From contig CAIYPF010000077.1 of the NCBI GenBank assembly GCA_903928015.1, positions 1-34,293 on the forward strand: a DNA stretch of 34,293 bases, given 5' to 3'. This DNA comes from an uncultured Gammaproteobacteria bacterium. Lineage in GTDB: Bacteria > Pseudomonadota > Gammaproteobacteria > Pseudomonadales > UBA5518. The position numbers and the translations under genes were made by a program. Positions 23,485 to 32,351 of this stretch are shown here, piece by piece. Each line of letters opens with the position of its first letter. Positions within the stretch are counted from its first letter, which is position 1. The notes below the pieces were generated by a model, which was not told the origin of the DNA, ran no database searches, and was given only the letters and a program-made list of their open reading frames with translations.

Positions 23485-24041
23485 GAGCCGTATTCGCATC
23501 CTTTTTGTTTGCGCTGCTTTGCGCCTGCTCCGGCGCACCGGAACAATCCCCTGCGCCGGAGAGCCCTTCGCCGTCTGCCGGAGATCGCGTCAGCGCGTTC
23601 CTGCAGACTTACCAGGCGCAGTTTTTCCGTGGCCTTCCCAACGCCGAACAGGCCGCCACGCTTGCTCCGCATTTCAGCCCCCGGCTGAACGCGCTGTTCC
23701 GCGACGCGCTCGCCGGACAACAGGCGTACAAGGCGAAGTTTCCCTCCGACAAGCCGCCAATGATCGACGGTGACATTTTCTCGAGCCTCTTCGAGGGCGC
23801 GAGCAGCGGTAGCGTCGATGCCGTTGACGCTTCAGCCGAGACGGCGTCGGTCCGTGTGAAGTATGTCTACAACGACCCCGAGACGGGCAAGGCCATCCAG
23901 ACCTGGCCGGACCGTTTTCTGCTGGTGCGAGGGGAATCCGGCTGGTTGATCGACGACATCGAATATCTGGGTGGCTGGGATTTCTCGCCGCGCGGCAAGC
24001 TCTCTTCGGCGCTGTCTGAAACAGCAGCCCTGGGCGATTGA
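23481..24041 (+). CDS. Lipoprotein, DUF3828-like
   Basis: A 186-residue lipoprotein that starts with GTG; lipobox L-C-A-C with Cys16, then a Pro/Ser-rich stretch. The domain has VSAFLQTYQAQFFRGLPNAE, HFSPRLNALFRDALAGQQ and a C-terminal strand pattern RFLLVRGESGWLIDDIEYLG, which resembles DUF3828 proteins. No function is known. The GTGA overlap with the gene before suggests translational coupling; RsuA starts 37 bp after, with no obvious promoter between. Confidence 0.6.
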   Translation: MRAVFASFLFALLCACSGAPEQSPAPESPSPSAGDRVSAFLQTYQAQFFRGLPNAEQAATLAPHFSPRLNALFRDALAGQQAYKAKFPSDKPPMIDGDIFSSLFEGASSGSVDAVDASAETASVRVKYVYNDPETGKAIQTWPDRFLLVRGESGWLIDDIEYLGGWDFSPRGKLSSALSETAALGD

Positions 24042-24078
24042 CCGGCTGACAGCCGCCCCTGCAACACGAGACATCACA

Positions 24079-24765
24079 GTGCAACTCCAGCGCATCCTGC
24101 AGTCGCAGGGCTTCGGCTCCAGGCGCCTTTGCCGTGCAATTGTGTATTCAGGGCGCGTTACGGTGGCGGGAGCGCCGGCGCTGGATCCTTCGGCTGAGTT
24201 CCCGGTCGGCGATCTGCATTTCACCGTCGACGGTGAGGAATGGCGATATGCGGAGCACGCGACCCTCATGCTCCACAAGCCCGCAGGTTACGAGTGCTCG
24301 CGAGCACCGCAGTTTCACGCGAGCGTGCTCGAGCTGCTGCCGGTTCCCTTGCGCGAGCGCGGCGTGCAGCCGGTGGGAAGGCTCGACCAGGACACCACGG
24401 GGCTGCTGTTGCTCACGGACGACGGCGCGCTCAACCACCGCCTGACCTCGCCAAAGCACCACATTCACAAAACCTATCGCGTAGGCCTGAAGCACCCTGC
24501 CGAGGCGAGCATCTGCGAGCAGTTGCTCGGTGGCGTGCAACTGAACGACGAGCCGGCGCCCAGCGTGGCACTCGCGTGCGAATTGCCCGATCCGCTCACG
24601 CTGCGCATGACCATCGACGAAGGCAAGTATCACCAGGTGAAACGGATGATCGCTGCAGCCGGAAACCGGGTGGAGTCACTGCACCGCGAGGCCGTGGGCA
24701 GCCTGGTGCTGCCGGCCGATCTGGCGCCGGGGCAGTGGCGCTGGTTGCCCGGTTTCGAGGCCTGA
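24079..24765 (+). CDS. rsuA: 16S rRNA pseudouridine(516) synthase
   Basis: A 228-residue RsuA-type enzyme that isomerises uridine 516 of 16S rRNA to pseudouridine. It has a short S4-like N-terminus (RILQSQGFGSRRLCRAIVYS), the catalytic motif GRLDQDTTGLLLLTDDG (Asp in RLDQDTTG), TSPKHHIHKTYRV and the closing EGKYHQVKRMIAAAGNRV then LHREAVG. No ATG fits; the GTG at 24079 gives the family's usual start. It follows the lipoprotein gene by 37 bp and converges with the lipocalin-like gene 7 bp away. Confidence 0.9.
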   Translation: MQLQRILQSQGFGSRRLCRAIVYSGRVTVAGAPALDPSAEFPVGDLHFTVDGEEWRYAEHATLMLHKPAGYECSRAPQFHASVLELLPVPLRERGVQPVGRLDQDTTGLLLLTDDGALNHRLTSPKHHIHKTYRVGLKHPAEASICEQLLGGVQLNDEPAPSVALACELPDPLTLRMTIDEGKYHQVKRMIAAAGNRVESLHREAVGSLVLPADLAPGQWRWLPGFEA

Positions 24766-24772
24766 TCGGGCC

Positions 24773-25348
24773 TCAGATCTTCTGCCACACCTTGCGGTGG
24801 ATCACGGGCACATCGCCCTGCTTGCCGCGCCGGATGAAGACCAGCAGATCGCCCTCGCGGCGCACCTCCTGCCGGTAACTCATGCCCTGTTCCACGGAGA
24901 GCAGCGCCACCTCCACATGGTGCGTGCAGACCGAGCTCTCTTCGTCGTACTGCCAGGTGCCGGTGTAGGCGTAGTAACTGTGGAATGCCGCCCGTTCGGC
25001 GGAGATCTCTCCGGCAGTGCCGGGCGGCACGGGCCGCGTGAGAGGTACCTTCACGGATGGACGCTTTTCTCCGGCGATCTGCACGCTGATGGCGCCGGAG
25101 GCGTCGTAGATCAGCAGCCCTGTGGTGCCCGGGCCATAGAAGTCGTCGGGTTGGATGCCCGCGGGGCTTTCGGTTTCGATCCGCAGCAGTTTCCATGCGC
25201 CGATCAGATCCGCGCGGGAGGTGTGCGATTCCCCTGCCGCGTGGAGGCCGATCGCCGGGCAGAACAACCACAGGAGGCTTGCGGCAAGGCAGGTGCGGAG
25301 CGAGGCACGGGAGCCTTGCGGGCGGTGGTCAAGCTGCGTGGTACTCAT
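24773..25348 (-). CDS. Lipocalin-like exported protein
   Basis: A 191-residue protein with a signal anchor/peptide (hydrophobic stretch LRTCLAASLLWLFCPAIGL at about residues 17-35, cut near LHA-A) and a small beta-barrel: LIGAWKLLRIETES, GLLIYDASGAISVQIAG, then YYAYTGTWQYDEE and a final VPVIHRKVWQ. The 'L-x-G-x-W-x-L' start and 'Y-T-G-x-W' strand are those of the lipocalin-like domain found in many secreted bacterial proteins; the ligand is unknown. The ATG at 25348 overlaps the stop of the upstream TPR-like gene by 4 bp, so both are translated from one mRNA. Confidence 0.75.
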   Translation of the reverse strand: MSTTQLDHRPQGSRASLRTCLAASLLWLFCPAIGLHAAGESHTSRADLIGAWKLLRIETESPAGIQPDDFYGPGTTGLLIYDASGAISVQIAGEKRPSVKVPLTRPVPPGTAGEISAERAAFHSYYAYTGTWQYDEESSVCTHHVEVALLSVEQGMSYRQEVRREGDLLVFIRRGKQGDVPVIHRKVWQKI

Positions 25349-26856
25349 GAGCGTGTCGCCTGTGCGAGCCCCGCAAGTGCCAGTCGGCGCCCGGGGTAGG
25401 TCTGGAGGGTTTTGCGGAAAGCGGCTGCGGCCTCATCGTGGCGGCCTTCGGCGAGCAGGAATTCGCCGAGCAGTTCGCTGAAGGGTTTCACCGACCACGG
25501 AGGGCCGTACTCGAATATCAACCCGTCTGCGGCCTTGTCGGCGATGCGCAGTTGCGTGATGGCCTGATCGCGTTGACCGGCATGGAAGCGTATGGCGGCA
25601 TCGAGGGCCTCGGCCAGAAGTCGGGTCTGCTCGATCTCTTGCGGCGTGACGTTCTCGTACCACTGCGCCGCCAGTTCGGCTGTCGGCGTGAGTACTGCCG
25701 CGCGCGCGCGCAGTGCGGAGAGCGTCGTACGGGCCTCGGACAAGCGCCCATTGCCCGCTGCGGCGATGCCGCGCACGTAATCGTGGATCGAGAAATAGGC
25801 GCTTGCGGGAATGCCTGTGGAATCCACGTCGACGGTGGCGTCCACGCCCTTTGGGTCGCCCGTCTCGGCCAGCCACATCGCACGCGCCAGAGCGAGGCGC
25901 AGGCGGTTGTCCTTGCTCGGGCGCGTGGCCACATCGCGCGCTACCGATTCGATCAGCGGGCGGGCGTCTTCGGGCTTGTTCTGCTGGAAGTACGCGTATG
26001 CGAGCCAGATGAGCGAGTGGTAACCCCCGTCACCCTGGGCGCGCGCGGTGGCCAGCGAGGCGATGTTCGCCGTGATCGCGTCATCCCACATGCCGAGCGC
26101 GAAGAAGATGTGCGAGGGCATGTGTTGCGCGTGCGATGCGGCCGGCGCCACCTCGCCATAGAGTCGCGCGGCGCGCAGGCCGAGCGGAGCGTGCACGGGA
26201 TCGTCGTAGGCGTGGATCAGGTAGTGCAGGGCGCCGGGGTGGGTCGGATCGGTCTGGTAGACGGACTCCGCTTCCGCTGCGGCGCGCATGTAGTTGCTCT
26301 CGTCGCGGCGCGTGCCGGTGAGGCCGATCAGGGAGAGGGCGTAGAAGCTGCGCGCGTTCAGATCCTCGGGTTCCCGTGCGGCGAGATCAGCCATCGCCGC
26401 GCTGAAGCCCGCGTCACGCTCGGGCTTCGTGCCCTCGCCGAACAGCCGCTCCACTGCACCGAGGTAAGCGCGCTCGCGCGGTGTGGGTGCGAGCGCGGCG
26501 CGTGCCCCGGCCGTGGGCGCCAGTCGGGCCAGCGCCGCGCGCGCGGCTGCCAGATCCTGCTCGCCCCAGATGGTGTGGTTGTAGCTGAGGGCCTCGCCCC
26601 AGTAGGCGAGCGCGAAGTGCGGATCCTTGCGCTGCGCGGCCACGAAAGCCTCGCGTGATTGGGCGTACTCAAAGCTGTGCAGCAGCAACACGCCGCGGAT
26701 GAAATCCGCCTGGGCGGCGGCCGCGCCCGAGTTGGGGAACTCGACGTAGCCGACCCCCCCGGTGATGCGGGCGTCCGGCACCCGGCACTGGGCGAGCGCC
26801 GTCGCGCTGCAGGCCAGCGCGAGAGCGGCGAGAAAGCAGGTAATCGCGGATCGCAC
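25345..26856 (-). CDS. Exported TPR-like protein
   Basis: A 503-residue protein with a signal peptide (ITCFLAALALACSATALA, cut near LAQ-C) and helical repeats of TPR type over most of its length, for example LLHSFEYAQSREAFVAAQ and DPHFALAYWGEAL (about 60-95), LYGEVAPAASHAQHMPSHIF and TANIASLATARAQGD mid-length, and EYGPPWSVKPFSELLGEFLL at the end. The HYLIHAYDDPVHAPLGLRAA stretch marks a known group of uncharacterised proteins. GTG 26856 is chosen: GGAGG (26862-26866) sits five bases upstream. The downstream lipocalin-like gene overlaps by 4 bp. Divergent from the DMGDH-like gene, 121 bp away. Confidence 0.75.
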   Translation of the reverse strand: MRSAITCFLAALALACSATALAQCRVPDARITGGVGYVEFPNSGAAAAQADFIRGVLLLHSFEYAQSREAFVAAQRKDPHFALAYWGEALSYNHTIWGEQDLAAARAALARLAPTAGARAALAPTPRERAYLGAVERLFGEGTKPERDAGFSAAMADLAAREPEDLNARSFYALSLIGLTGTRRDESNYMRAAAEAESVYQTDPTHPGALHYLIHAYDDPVHAPLGLRAARLYGEVAPAASHAQHMPSHIFFALGMWDDAITANIASLATARAQGDGGYHSLIWLAYAYFQQNKPEDARPLIESVARDVATRPSKDNRLRLALARAMWLAETGDPKGVDATVDVDSTGIPASAYFSIHDYVRGIAAAGNGRLSEARTTLSALRARAAVLTPTAELAAQWYENVTPQEIEQTRLLAEALDAAIRFHAGQRDQAITQLRIADKAADGLIFEYGPPWSVKPFSELLGEFLLAEGRHDEAAAAFRKTLQTYPGRRLALAGLAQATRS

Positions 26857-26977
26857 GTGTGCCTCCGGGCGGGAGCGGCGGGACCAGCCCGACTCTAGCG
26901 CAATCGGCAGTGCGGGGTGGAGCCCCGTATACTCCCGCCGCGCCACGCAGGGCTGGCGAGCAAGGAGAATCCCGTAC

Positions 26978-29407
26978 ATGAAGACGACAGCGCAGGTAGT
27001 GGTGATCGGTGGCGGCGTGGTGGGCTGCTCGGTGCTTTACCACCTCACGAAGAAAGGCTGGACCGATGTGCTATTGATCGAGCGCGACCAGCTCACGTCC
27101 GGCTCCACCTGGCACGCGGCAGGCGGTTTCCACACCCTGAACGGCGACCCGAACGTCGCGATGCTGCAGAGCTACACGGTGGGGCTCTACAAGGAGCTCG
27201 AGGAGATCTCGGGTCAGTCCTGCGGGCTGCACAAATCCCCCGGCATCATGCTGGCCGACACGCCCGAGCGCATGGAGTTCCTGAAGATGACCGTGGCGCG
27301 CGGGCGCTACCTCGGCATGGAGACGAGCATCATTTCCGTGGCCGAGGCGAAGGAGTACTTCCCGTTCATCGAGGAGAAGTATTTCCTCGGCGCGCTCCTC
27401 GACCCGAACGAAGGGCACCTCGACCCCAGCGGCACCACTCACGCCTACGCCAAGGCCGCGCGCATCAACGGCGCGAGCATCGAGCTCTCCACCCGCGTCA
27501 CCGCGCTGGAGCAGACCCCCGACGGCACCTGGATCGTGCGTACCGACAAGGGCGATGTGCGTGCCGAGCACGTCGTGAACTGCGGCGGGCTGTGGGCGCG
27601 GGAAGTCGGCCGCATGGTGGGCATCGAGTTGCCCGTGCTCGCGATGGAGCACATGTATCTGGTGACCGACGACATCCCCGCGGTGGTGGAATTCAACCAG
27701 CGCACCGGCAAGGAAGTAGGGCACCTGATCGACTTCGGCGCCGAGAGCTATCTGCGCCAGGAAGGCCGCGGCATGGTGATGGGCGTCTACGAGAAAGCCT
27801 GCGTGCCGTGGTCCCCGCGCGAGACGCCGTGGAGCTTCGGGCAGGAACTGCTCGCACCTGATCTGGACCGCATCGCGCCTTCGCTGGAGATCGCCTTCCG
27901 GCATTTCCCCGCCCTCGAGAACGCCGGCATCAAGCGCATCATCAACGGGCCCTTCACCTTCGCGCCGGATGGCAACCCGCTGGTCGGTCCGGTGCCGGGT
28001 CGCACGAATTTCTGGTCCGCCTGCGGCGTGATGGCGGGCTTCAGCCAGGGCGGCGGTGTGGGGCTCGCGCTCTCTAACTGGATGGTCGATGGCGACCCCG
28101 GATTCGATATCTGGGGCATGGACGTGGCGCGCTACGGCGACTGGGCCACGCGGAGCTACACCAACGCCAAAGTGCGCGAGAACTACGCGCGCCGCTTCTC
28201 GATCCGTTTCCCGAACGAGGAACTCCCGGCAGCGCGCCCGCTGCAGACCACGCCGCTCTACGACACCTTCCGCGAGCAAGGCGCGGTCATGGGGGATTCC
28301 TGGGGCATGGAGACGCCGCTCTGGTTCGCGCCGCCCGGCGAGCGCGCCGAGGACATCGTGTCTTTCCGTCGCTCGAACGATTTCGGCCCGATAGGCGCCG
28401 AGTGCCGCGCGGTGCGCGATGCGGTGGGTGTCACCGAGATCGCCAACTTCGCGAAGTACGAGATCACGGGTCCGGGCGCTGAGGCCTGGCTTGCGCAGGT
28501 GATGACCAACACGATGCCGCGCACCGGCCGTCTGGTGCTGACACCGATGCTGAACCATCAGGGCCGCATCATCGGTGATTTCACCATCGCCAAGGCCGCA
28601 GAGAACCGCTTCATGATGTGGGGCTCCTCGCAGGCGCAGGTCTATCACATGCGCTGGTTCGAGGGCGTTCTGCCCAAGGACGGTTCCGTCCGCATCGACG
28701 CGCTCGGCATGCGCATGATCGGCCTCTCCATTGCCGGTCCTCGCTCGCGCGAGGTGCTGCAGCGCCTCACCGATGACGATGTGTCGAACGCGTCTTTCCG
28801 TTTCATGGACTACCGCGAGATGGACATCGCCGGCATCCGCGCCAAGGTGAACCGCATCAGCTACACGGGGGATCTTGGCTACGAGATCTGTGTGGCACCC
28901 GAGTACCAGTTGCGCCTCTACACCGCGATCATGGCCGCGGGTGAGGATCAGGGCATCCGCAACTTCGGCATGCGCGCGCTGCTCTGCCTGCGCCTGGAGA
29001 AACACTTCGGCACCTGGTACCGCGAATTCCGCCCGATCTACGGCCCCTTCGAGGCGGGGCTCGAGCGTTTCGTACGACTCGACAAGGCCGATTTCATCGG
29101 CCGCGAGGCGGCGCTGCGCGAGCAGGCCGAGGGGCCGAAGCGCCGTCGCGTCTTCATGGAAGTCGATGCCACCGACGCGGACGTGCTGGGCGACGAGCCG
29201 ATCTGGGTGGACGGCAAGGTGGTGGGTTGGGTCACCTCGGGTGGCTACGGGCACGGCGTGGGGCAATCGCTCGCGCAGGGTTACATTCCGTCGGAGCTGG
29301 TGCGTCCCGGCCTTGCGCTGGAGATCGAGATCCTCGGCGAGCGCCGCCCGGCGCGTCTTCAGGACGCACCGCCCTTCGATCCGGAAGGGCTGCGGATGCG
29401 GATGTAG
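26978..29407 (+). CDS. FAD-dependent dehydrogenase, dimethylglycine/sarcosine dehydrogenase type
   Basis: An 809-residue two-domain flavoprotein. Residues 1-~420: FAD-binding DAO fold with GGGVVG (11-16) and SGSTWHAAGG, where His46 is the covalent FAD-attachment site in dimethylglycine and sarcosine dehydrogenases. Residues ~430-809: a GcvT-like tetrahydrofolate-binding domain (FAKYEITGPGAEAWL, IGLSIAGPRSREVL, NRISYTGDLGYEICV). Such enzymes demethylate N-methylated amino acids and pass the C1 unit to folate. The ATG at 26978 has AAGGAG ten bases upstream. It is followed after 7 bp by the SDR gene, so co-expression is likely. Substrate unproven. Confidence 0.9.
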   Translation: MKTTAQVVVIGGGVVGCSVLYHLTKKGWTDVLLIERDQLTSGSTWHAAGGFHTLNGDPNVAMLQSYTVGLYKELEEISGQSCGLHKSPGIMLADTPERMEFLKMTVARGRYLGMETSIISVAEAKEYFPFIEEKYFLGALLDPNEGHLDPSGTTHAYAKAARINGASIELSTRVTALEQTPDGTWIVRTDKGDVRAEHVVNCGGLWAREVGRMVGIELPVLAMEHMYLVTDDIPAVVEFNQRTGKEVGHLIDFGAESYLRQEGRGMVMGVYEKACVPWSPRETPWSFGQELLAPDLDRIAPSLEIAFRHFPALENAGIKRIINGPFTFAPDGNPLVGPVPGRTNFWSACGVMAGFSQGGGVGLALSNWMVDGDPGFDIWGMDVARYGDWATRSYTNAKVRENYARRFSIRFPNEELPAARPLQTTPLYDTFREQGAVMGDSWGMETPLWFAPPGERAEDIVSFRRSNDFGPIGAECRAVRDAVGVTEIANFAKYEITGPGAEAWLAQVMTNTMPRTGRLVLTPMLNHQGRIIGDFTIAKAAENRFMMWGSSQAQVYHMRWFEGVLPKDGSVRIDALGMRMIGLSIAGPRSREVLQRLTDDDVSNASFRFMDYREMDIAGIRAKVNRISYTGDLGYEICVAPEYQLRLYTAIMAAGEDQGIRNFGMRALLCLRLEKHFGTWYREFRPIYGPFEAGLERFVRLDKADFIGREAALREQAEGPKRRRVFMEVDATDADVLGDEPIWVDGKVVGWVTSGGYGHGVGQSLAQGYIPSELVRPGLALEIEILGERRPARLQDAPPFDPEGLRMRM

Positions 29408-29414
29408 TTTTTCC

Positions 29415-30938
29415 ATGTCGACGTCAGTCAGGCTCTCTCCCGAAGACCTTGCCACGGCCTTGCGCCTGCTGGCGTCCGTGGTCGAAGACCGCTCGCTGCT
29501 CGCCGCGCTTGGCGAGGACGAGCGCGCTCGCCTGCTGAAACTTGCCGGACAGGTGGCGATGCCGGACGCAGACGCCAAGCACCGGTTGCGCCGGGAGTTG
29601 CGCCAGCGTGATCTCGACCGACGCCGCGATGCCGATGAAGGGCTGCGTGCCAGCACCGGTATCCGTGCGCTGCGGGCCAAACCCGTGTTCCTCACGCCGC
29701 CGATGCCGCCACTGCTCACCTCCGCGCAGTTGCCCGTTGCAGACGACACCGGTCAGCCGCAGCCGGCAATCCTTGAAGAGGCGCTGCGCAAGCCGCGCAC
29801 CTGCTACACCTGCAAGGTGGAATACACGTCGGTGCACGCCTTCTACGACCAGTTGTGCCCCGCGTGCGGCGATCTGAACTTCAGCAAGCGCGCTCCCGTC
29901 CACGATCTGCGCGGGAGGGTGGCGATCATCACCGGTGCGCGGGTGAAGATCGGCTACCACGCCGCGATATTGCTGCTGCGCAACGGCTGCCGCGTGGTGG
30001 TGACCACGCGCTTTCCGCGGGACTGCGCGGCGCGTTATGCACGCGAGCCGGACTTCGATACCTGGCGCGGGAGGCTCAGCATCTACGGCCTCGACCTGCG
30101 CCATACGCCCTCCGTGGAGGCCTTCGCGCGGCACGCGGGCGAGGTGCTGCCCCACCTCGATTTCCTGATCCAGAACGCCTGCCAGACCGTGCGGCGCCCG
30201 CCGGATTTCTATGCACACATGATCGAGGCCGAAGAGGGAGCGCTCGCGCATCTCCCGCCCGCCGAGGCCGCGCTGGTGTCGGACTACGAGTCGCTGCGGC
30301 GCACTGCCGGCCTTGCGGGCCTGGCCGCACCCGCGCAACTCTCGCAACTTGCGACGGATGATCCGGCAGCGATCGCCGGTGCCGACAGCGCGCTGGTCGA
30401 ACTCTTTCCGCGCGGGCTGCTCGATGCCGACCTGCAGCAGGTCGACCTGCGCGATCGCAACTCCTGGCGCCTCAGCCTGGACGAGGTGCCCACGCGCGAA
30501 CTCCTCGAGGTGCTGCTGGTGAATGCGGTCGGCCCCTTCGTGCTGTCCGCGCGCCTGAAGCCGCTCATGCTGCGCACGCCAAGCCGTGACAAACACATCG
30601 TGCAGGTGAGCGCGATGGAAGGTCAGTTCAACCGCAACAAGACGGCCAAGCACCCGCACACCAACATGGCGAAGGCCGCGCTCAACATGCTCACGCGTAC
30701 CTCGGCCCAGGAGTACGTGCAGGACGGCATCCACATGAACTCTGTCGATACCGGCTGGATTACCGACGAGGACCCGGCGCATCTCGCGCAGCAGAAGATC
30801 GACATGCACCGTTTCTCGCCGCCGCTCGACGTGGTGGACGGTGCGGCCCGCATCGTCGATCCGATCTTTTCCGGTCTCGCGAGCGGCGAGCACGCGTGGG
30901 GCCAGTTCTTCAAGGATTACCGGACTACCTACTGGTGA
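29415..30938 (+). CDS. Zinc-ribbon short-chain dehydrogenase/reductase, atypical active site
   Basis: A 507-residue protein of three parts: a helical N-terminus (1-120); a zinc-ribbon C-x2-C-x14-C-x2-C (Cys130, 133, 148, 151); and an SDR domain from 165 (IITGARVKIGYHAA replaces the usual TGxxxGIG; Asn370-Ala371, Ser399 and Lys420 sit at expected places). The catalytic Tyr of Y-x3-K is absent: Thr416 stands four residues before Lys420 in PHTNMAKAALNML. Eukaryotic and bacterial relatives I recall have this same TNMAK. It starts 7 bp after the DMGDH-like gene. The reaction is unknown; NAD(P) binding is likely, classical reduction doubtful. Confidence 0.82.
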   Translation: MSTSVRLSPEDLATALRLLASVVEDRSLLAALGEDERARLLKLAGQVAMPDADAKHRLRRELRQRDLDRRRDADEGLRASTGIRALRAKPVFLTPPMPPLLTSAQLPVADDTGQPQPAILEEALRKPRTCYTCKVEYTSVHAFYDQLCPACGDLNFSKRAPVHDLRGRVAIITGARVKIGYHAAILLLRNGCRVVVTTRFPRDCAARYAREPDFDTWRGRLSIYGLDLRHTPSVEAFARHAGEVLPHLDFLIQNACQTVRRPPDFYAHMIEAEEGALAHLPPAEAALVSDYESLRRTAGLAGLAAPAQLSQLATDDPAAIAGADSALVELFPRGLLDADLQQVDLRDRNSWRLSLDEVPTRELLEVLLVNAVGPFVLSARLKPLMLRTPSRDKHIVQVSAMEGQFNRNKTAKHPHTNMAKAALNMLTRTSAQEYVQDGIHMNSVDTGWITDEDPAHLAQQKIDMHRFSPPLDVVDGAARIVDPIFSGLASGEHAWGQFFKDYRTTYW

Positions 30939-30956
30939 GTCCTGGCCGCTCTTGGG

Positions 30957-31313
30957 ATGCGAGCGGGGTGCGTGCTCGCGGCGCCAGACAGGCGTAGAAA
31001 AACCGGATTTGCCTGGGTCACGGTGATCGTGATTCTCGGTGTGCTGGCGGCCTTCGCCATTCCCCGCTTCTCGGGGCTCGAGACCCAGGCCCGCATCGCG
31101 GCCGTCAACGGTCTTGCAGGTTCAGTCAAGAGCGCCGGGGCCCTGTCCAAGGCGCTGTGGACGGCCACTGCGGTGGTGTGCCACACCACATCCTCCGCCA
31201 CCAACATCTTCGAGTGGCAACTGAACTCGGCACTCACGCCTGCCAGTTGCAAGGTCACCTACAGCGTGGCCACCACGCCGCCGACCACCACGAGCACGAG
31301 CAGCGGTTGCTGA
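30957..31313 (+). CDS. MSHA-like type IV pilin, atypical N-terminus
   Basis: A 118-residue prepilin-like protein: leader ending RRRKTG-FAW, a hydrophobic helix (VTVIVILGVLAAFAIPRFSG), then QARIAAVNGLAGSVKSA, which closely follows MSHA pilins, and three Cys (75, 98, 118) with the typical Ser-Gly-Cys end. Pilins of this type are processed by a prepilin peptidase and assembled by a type IV pilus or MSHA system. Position +5 of the mature protein is Thr rather than the conserved Glu, and the helix start is about three residues short. It begins 18 bp after the SDR stop, with no strong ribosome-binding site. It may be a defective or minor pilin. No other pilus genes are here. Confidence 0.65.
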   Translation: MRAGCVLAAPDRRRKTGFAWVTVIVILGVLAAFAIPRFSGLETQARIAAVNGLAGSVKSAGALSKALWTATAVVCHTTSSATNIFEWQLNSALTPASCKVTYSVATTPPTTTSTSSGC

Positions 31314-31324
31314 TCCCGGATCGT

Positions 31325-31342
31325 GCCGGGGCGGGCCCCGGC
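31325..31342. terminator. GC-rich stem-loop between convergent genes
   Basis: GCCGGGG-CGGG-CCCCGGC forms a perfect 7-bp stem with a 4-base loop in the 36-bp gap between the pilin-like gene (+) and the luciferase-like gene (-). Being symmetrical it could end transcripts in both directions, though there is no T-run on either side. Confidence 0.4.
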
Positions 31343-31349
31343 GCTCTGC

Positions 31350-32222
31350 TCAGTACCTCCCCACGAACTCCTGACCGAACCGCTCCAGTTCCGCGCGCAT
31401 CGCCGCCTTGTCCGGCCCGCGCAGCGAGACCACGAACTGGTCGACGCCCGCCGCACGGTACTCTTCGAGCGTCTCCACGCTGACGGGCATGCGGTTGTAC
31501 ACCCCATGGCTGAAGGTGATGTCCTCGATGCGGCGTCCGCGTTCGGCGAGGATCTCGCCGAGGCGCTGCCGCACGACCACGATCTCTGCGGGTGTCTGGT
31601 CAAATCCGTAATAGCCGGAGCCGAGATCCGCGACACGCCGGAACGTAGCGTCGCCGAAGCCTCCGAACCACAACGGCGGATGCGGCTGCTGCACGGGCTT
31701 CGGGTGTTGCCGGCAGGCGGGCAGTTCGTAGAAGCGTCCGGAAAAAGACGAGACCGGATCGCACCACAGTCTGCGCATCACCTCGACGTATTCGCGGCAT
31801 CGCTCGCCGCGTGCGTCGAAGGGCGTGGCGCAGGCCGCGTACTCCTCCGAGCTCCAGCCGGTGCCGATCGCAAAATCGAAGCGTCCGCCCGAGAGCCAGT
31901 CGAGTGTGGCGACGTGCTTCGCGGTGTAGACGGGGTTGCGCTGCGGGAGGATCGCAACTCCCGTGGCGAGCCGGATCCGCGAGGTGCAGGCTGCGAGGTA
32001 GGTGAGTGTCTGGATGGGATCCGGCAGGTTCGCCATGGAAGGGAAAAATGCGGTGCCATCGTCGGACTGGCGGTACTCGTCGGCCGGATCGTCGAAGAGC
32101 ACCACGTGCTCGCCCAGATACAGTTCGGCGAAGCCGAGTTCCTCTGCCCGCATGGCGATCTCCCGCAGGAATGCGGGGTCTGTTTCCGGATTCACGACCG
32201 GCAGGTTGATTCCGATATCCAT
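31350..32222 (-). CDS. LLM-class (luciferase-like) flavin oxidoreductase
   Basis: A 290-residue TIM-barrel monooxygenase of the luciferase-like family; many members use FMN or F420. The N-terminus MDIGINLPVV, ELGFAELYLGEHVVL, the barrel part SRIRLATGVAILPQRNPVYT then KHVATLDWLSGGRFDFAIGT and GWSSEEYAA, and HPPLWFGGFGDATFRRVADL are all canonical (TIGR03619-like F420 group). The cofactor cannot be chosen from the sequence. The ATG at 32222 has GGAA ten bases upstream; the same frame runs open far upstream (to 33311), but that is opposite the antiporter gene and not coding. It is divergent from the ChaA-type gene across 129 bp. Confidence 0.88.
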   Translation of the reverse strand: MDIGINLPVVNPETDPAFLREIAMRAEELGFAELYLGEHVVLFDDPADEYRQSDDGTAFFPSMANLPDPIQTLTYLAACTSRIRLATGVAILPQRNPVYTAKHVATLDWLSGGRFDFAIGTGWSSEEYAACATPFDARGERCREYVEVMRRLWCDPVSSFSGRFYELPACRQHPKPVQQPHPPLWFGGFGDATFRRVADLGSGYYGFDQTPAEIVVVRQRLGEILAERGRRIEDITFSHGVYNRMPVSVETLEEYRAAGVDQFVVSLRGPDKAAMRAELERFGQEFVGRY

Positions 32223-32351
32223 TGTTGTGTTTTCCGGGGTTGATCGGCCGGGCAGATGATATGCGCTCCGTAGCATCGGTGGCGTCAGTGCCGCGGTCAG
32301 CGCTCCCGGCATCGGCTTGGCTCGGGCAGGAAGGGCATTTAAGCTACGCCC

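Noticed and set aside
27071-29749. Very long open frame (892 codons) on the minus strand across the DMGDH-like gene
   Set aside because: It lies opposite a gene with full family motifs, its predicted protein is His/Arg-rich with no domain, and such mirror frames are usual at this GC content.
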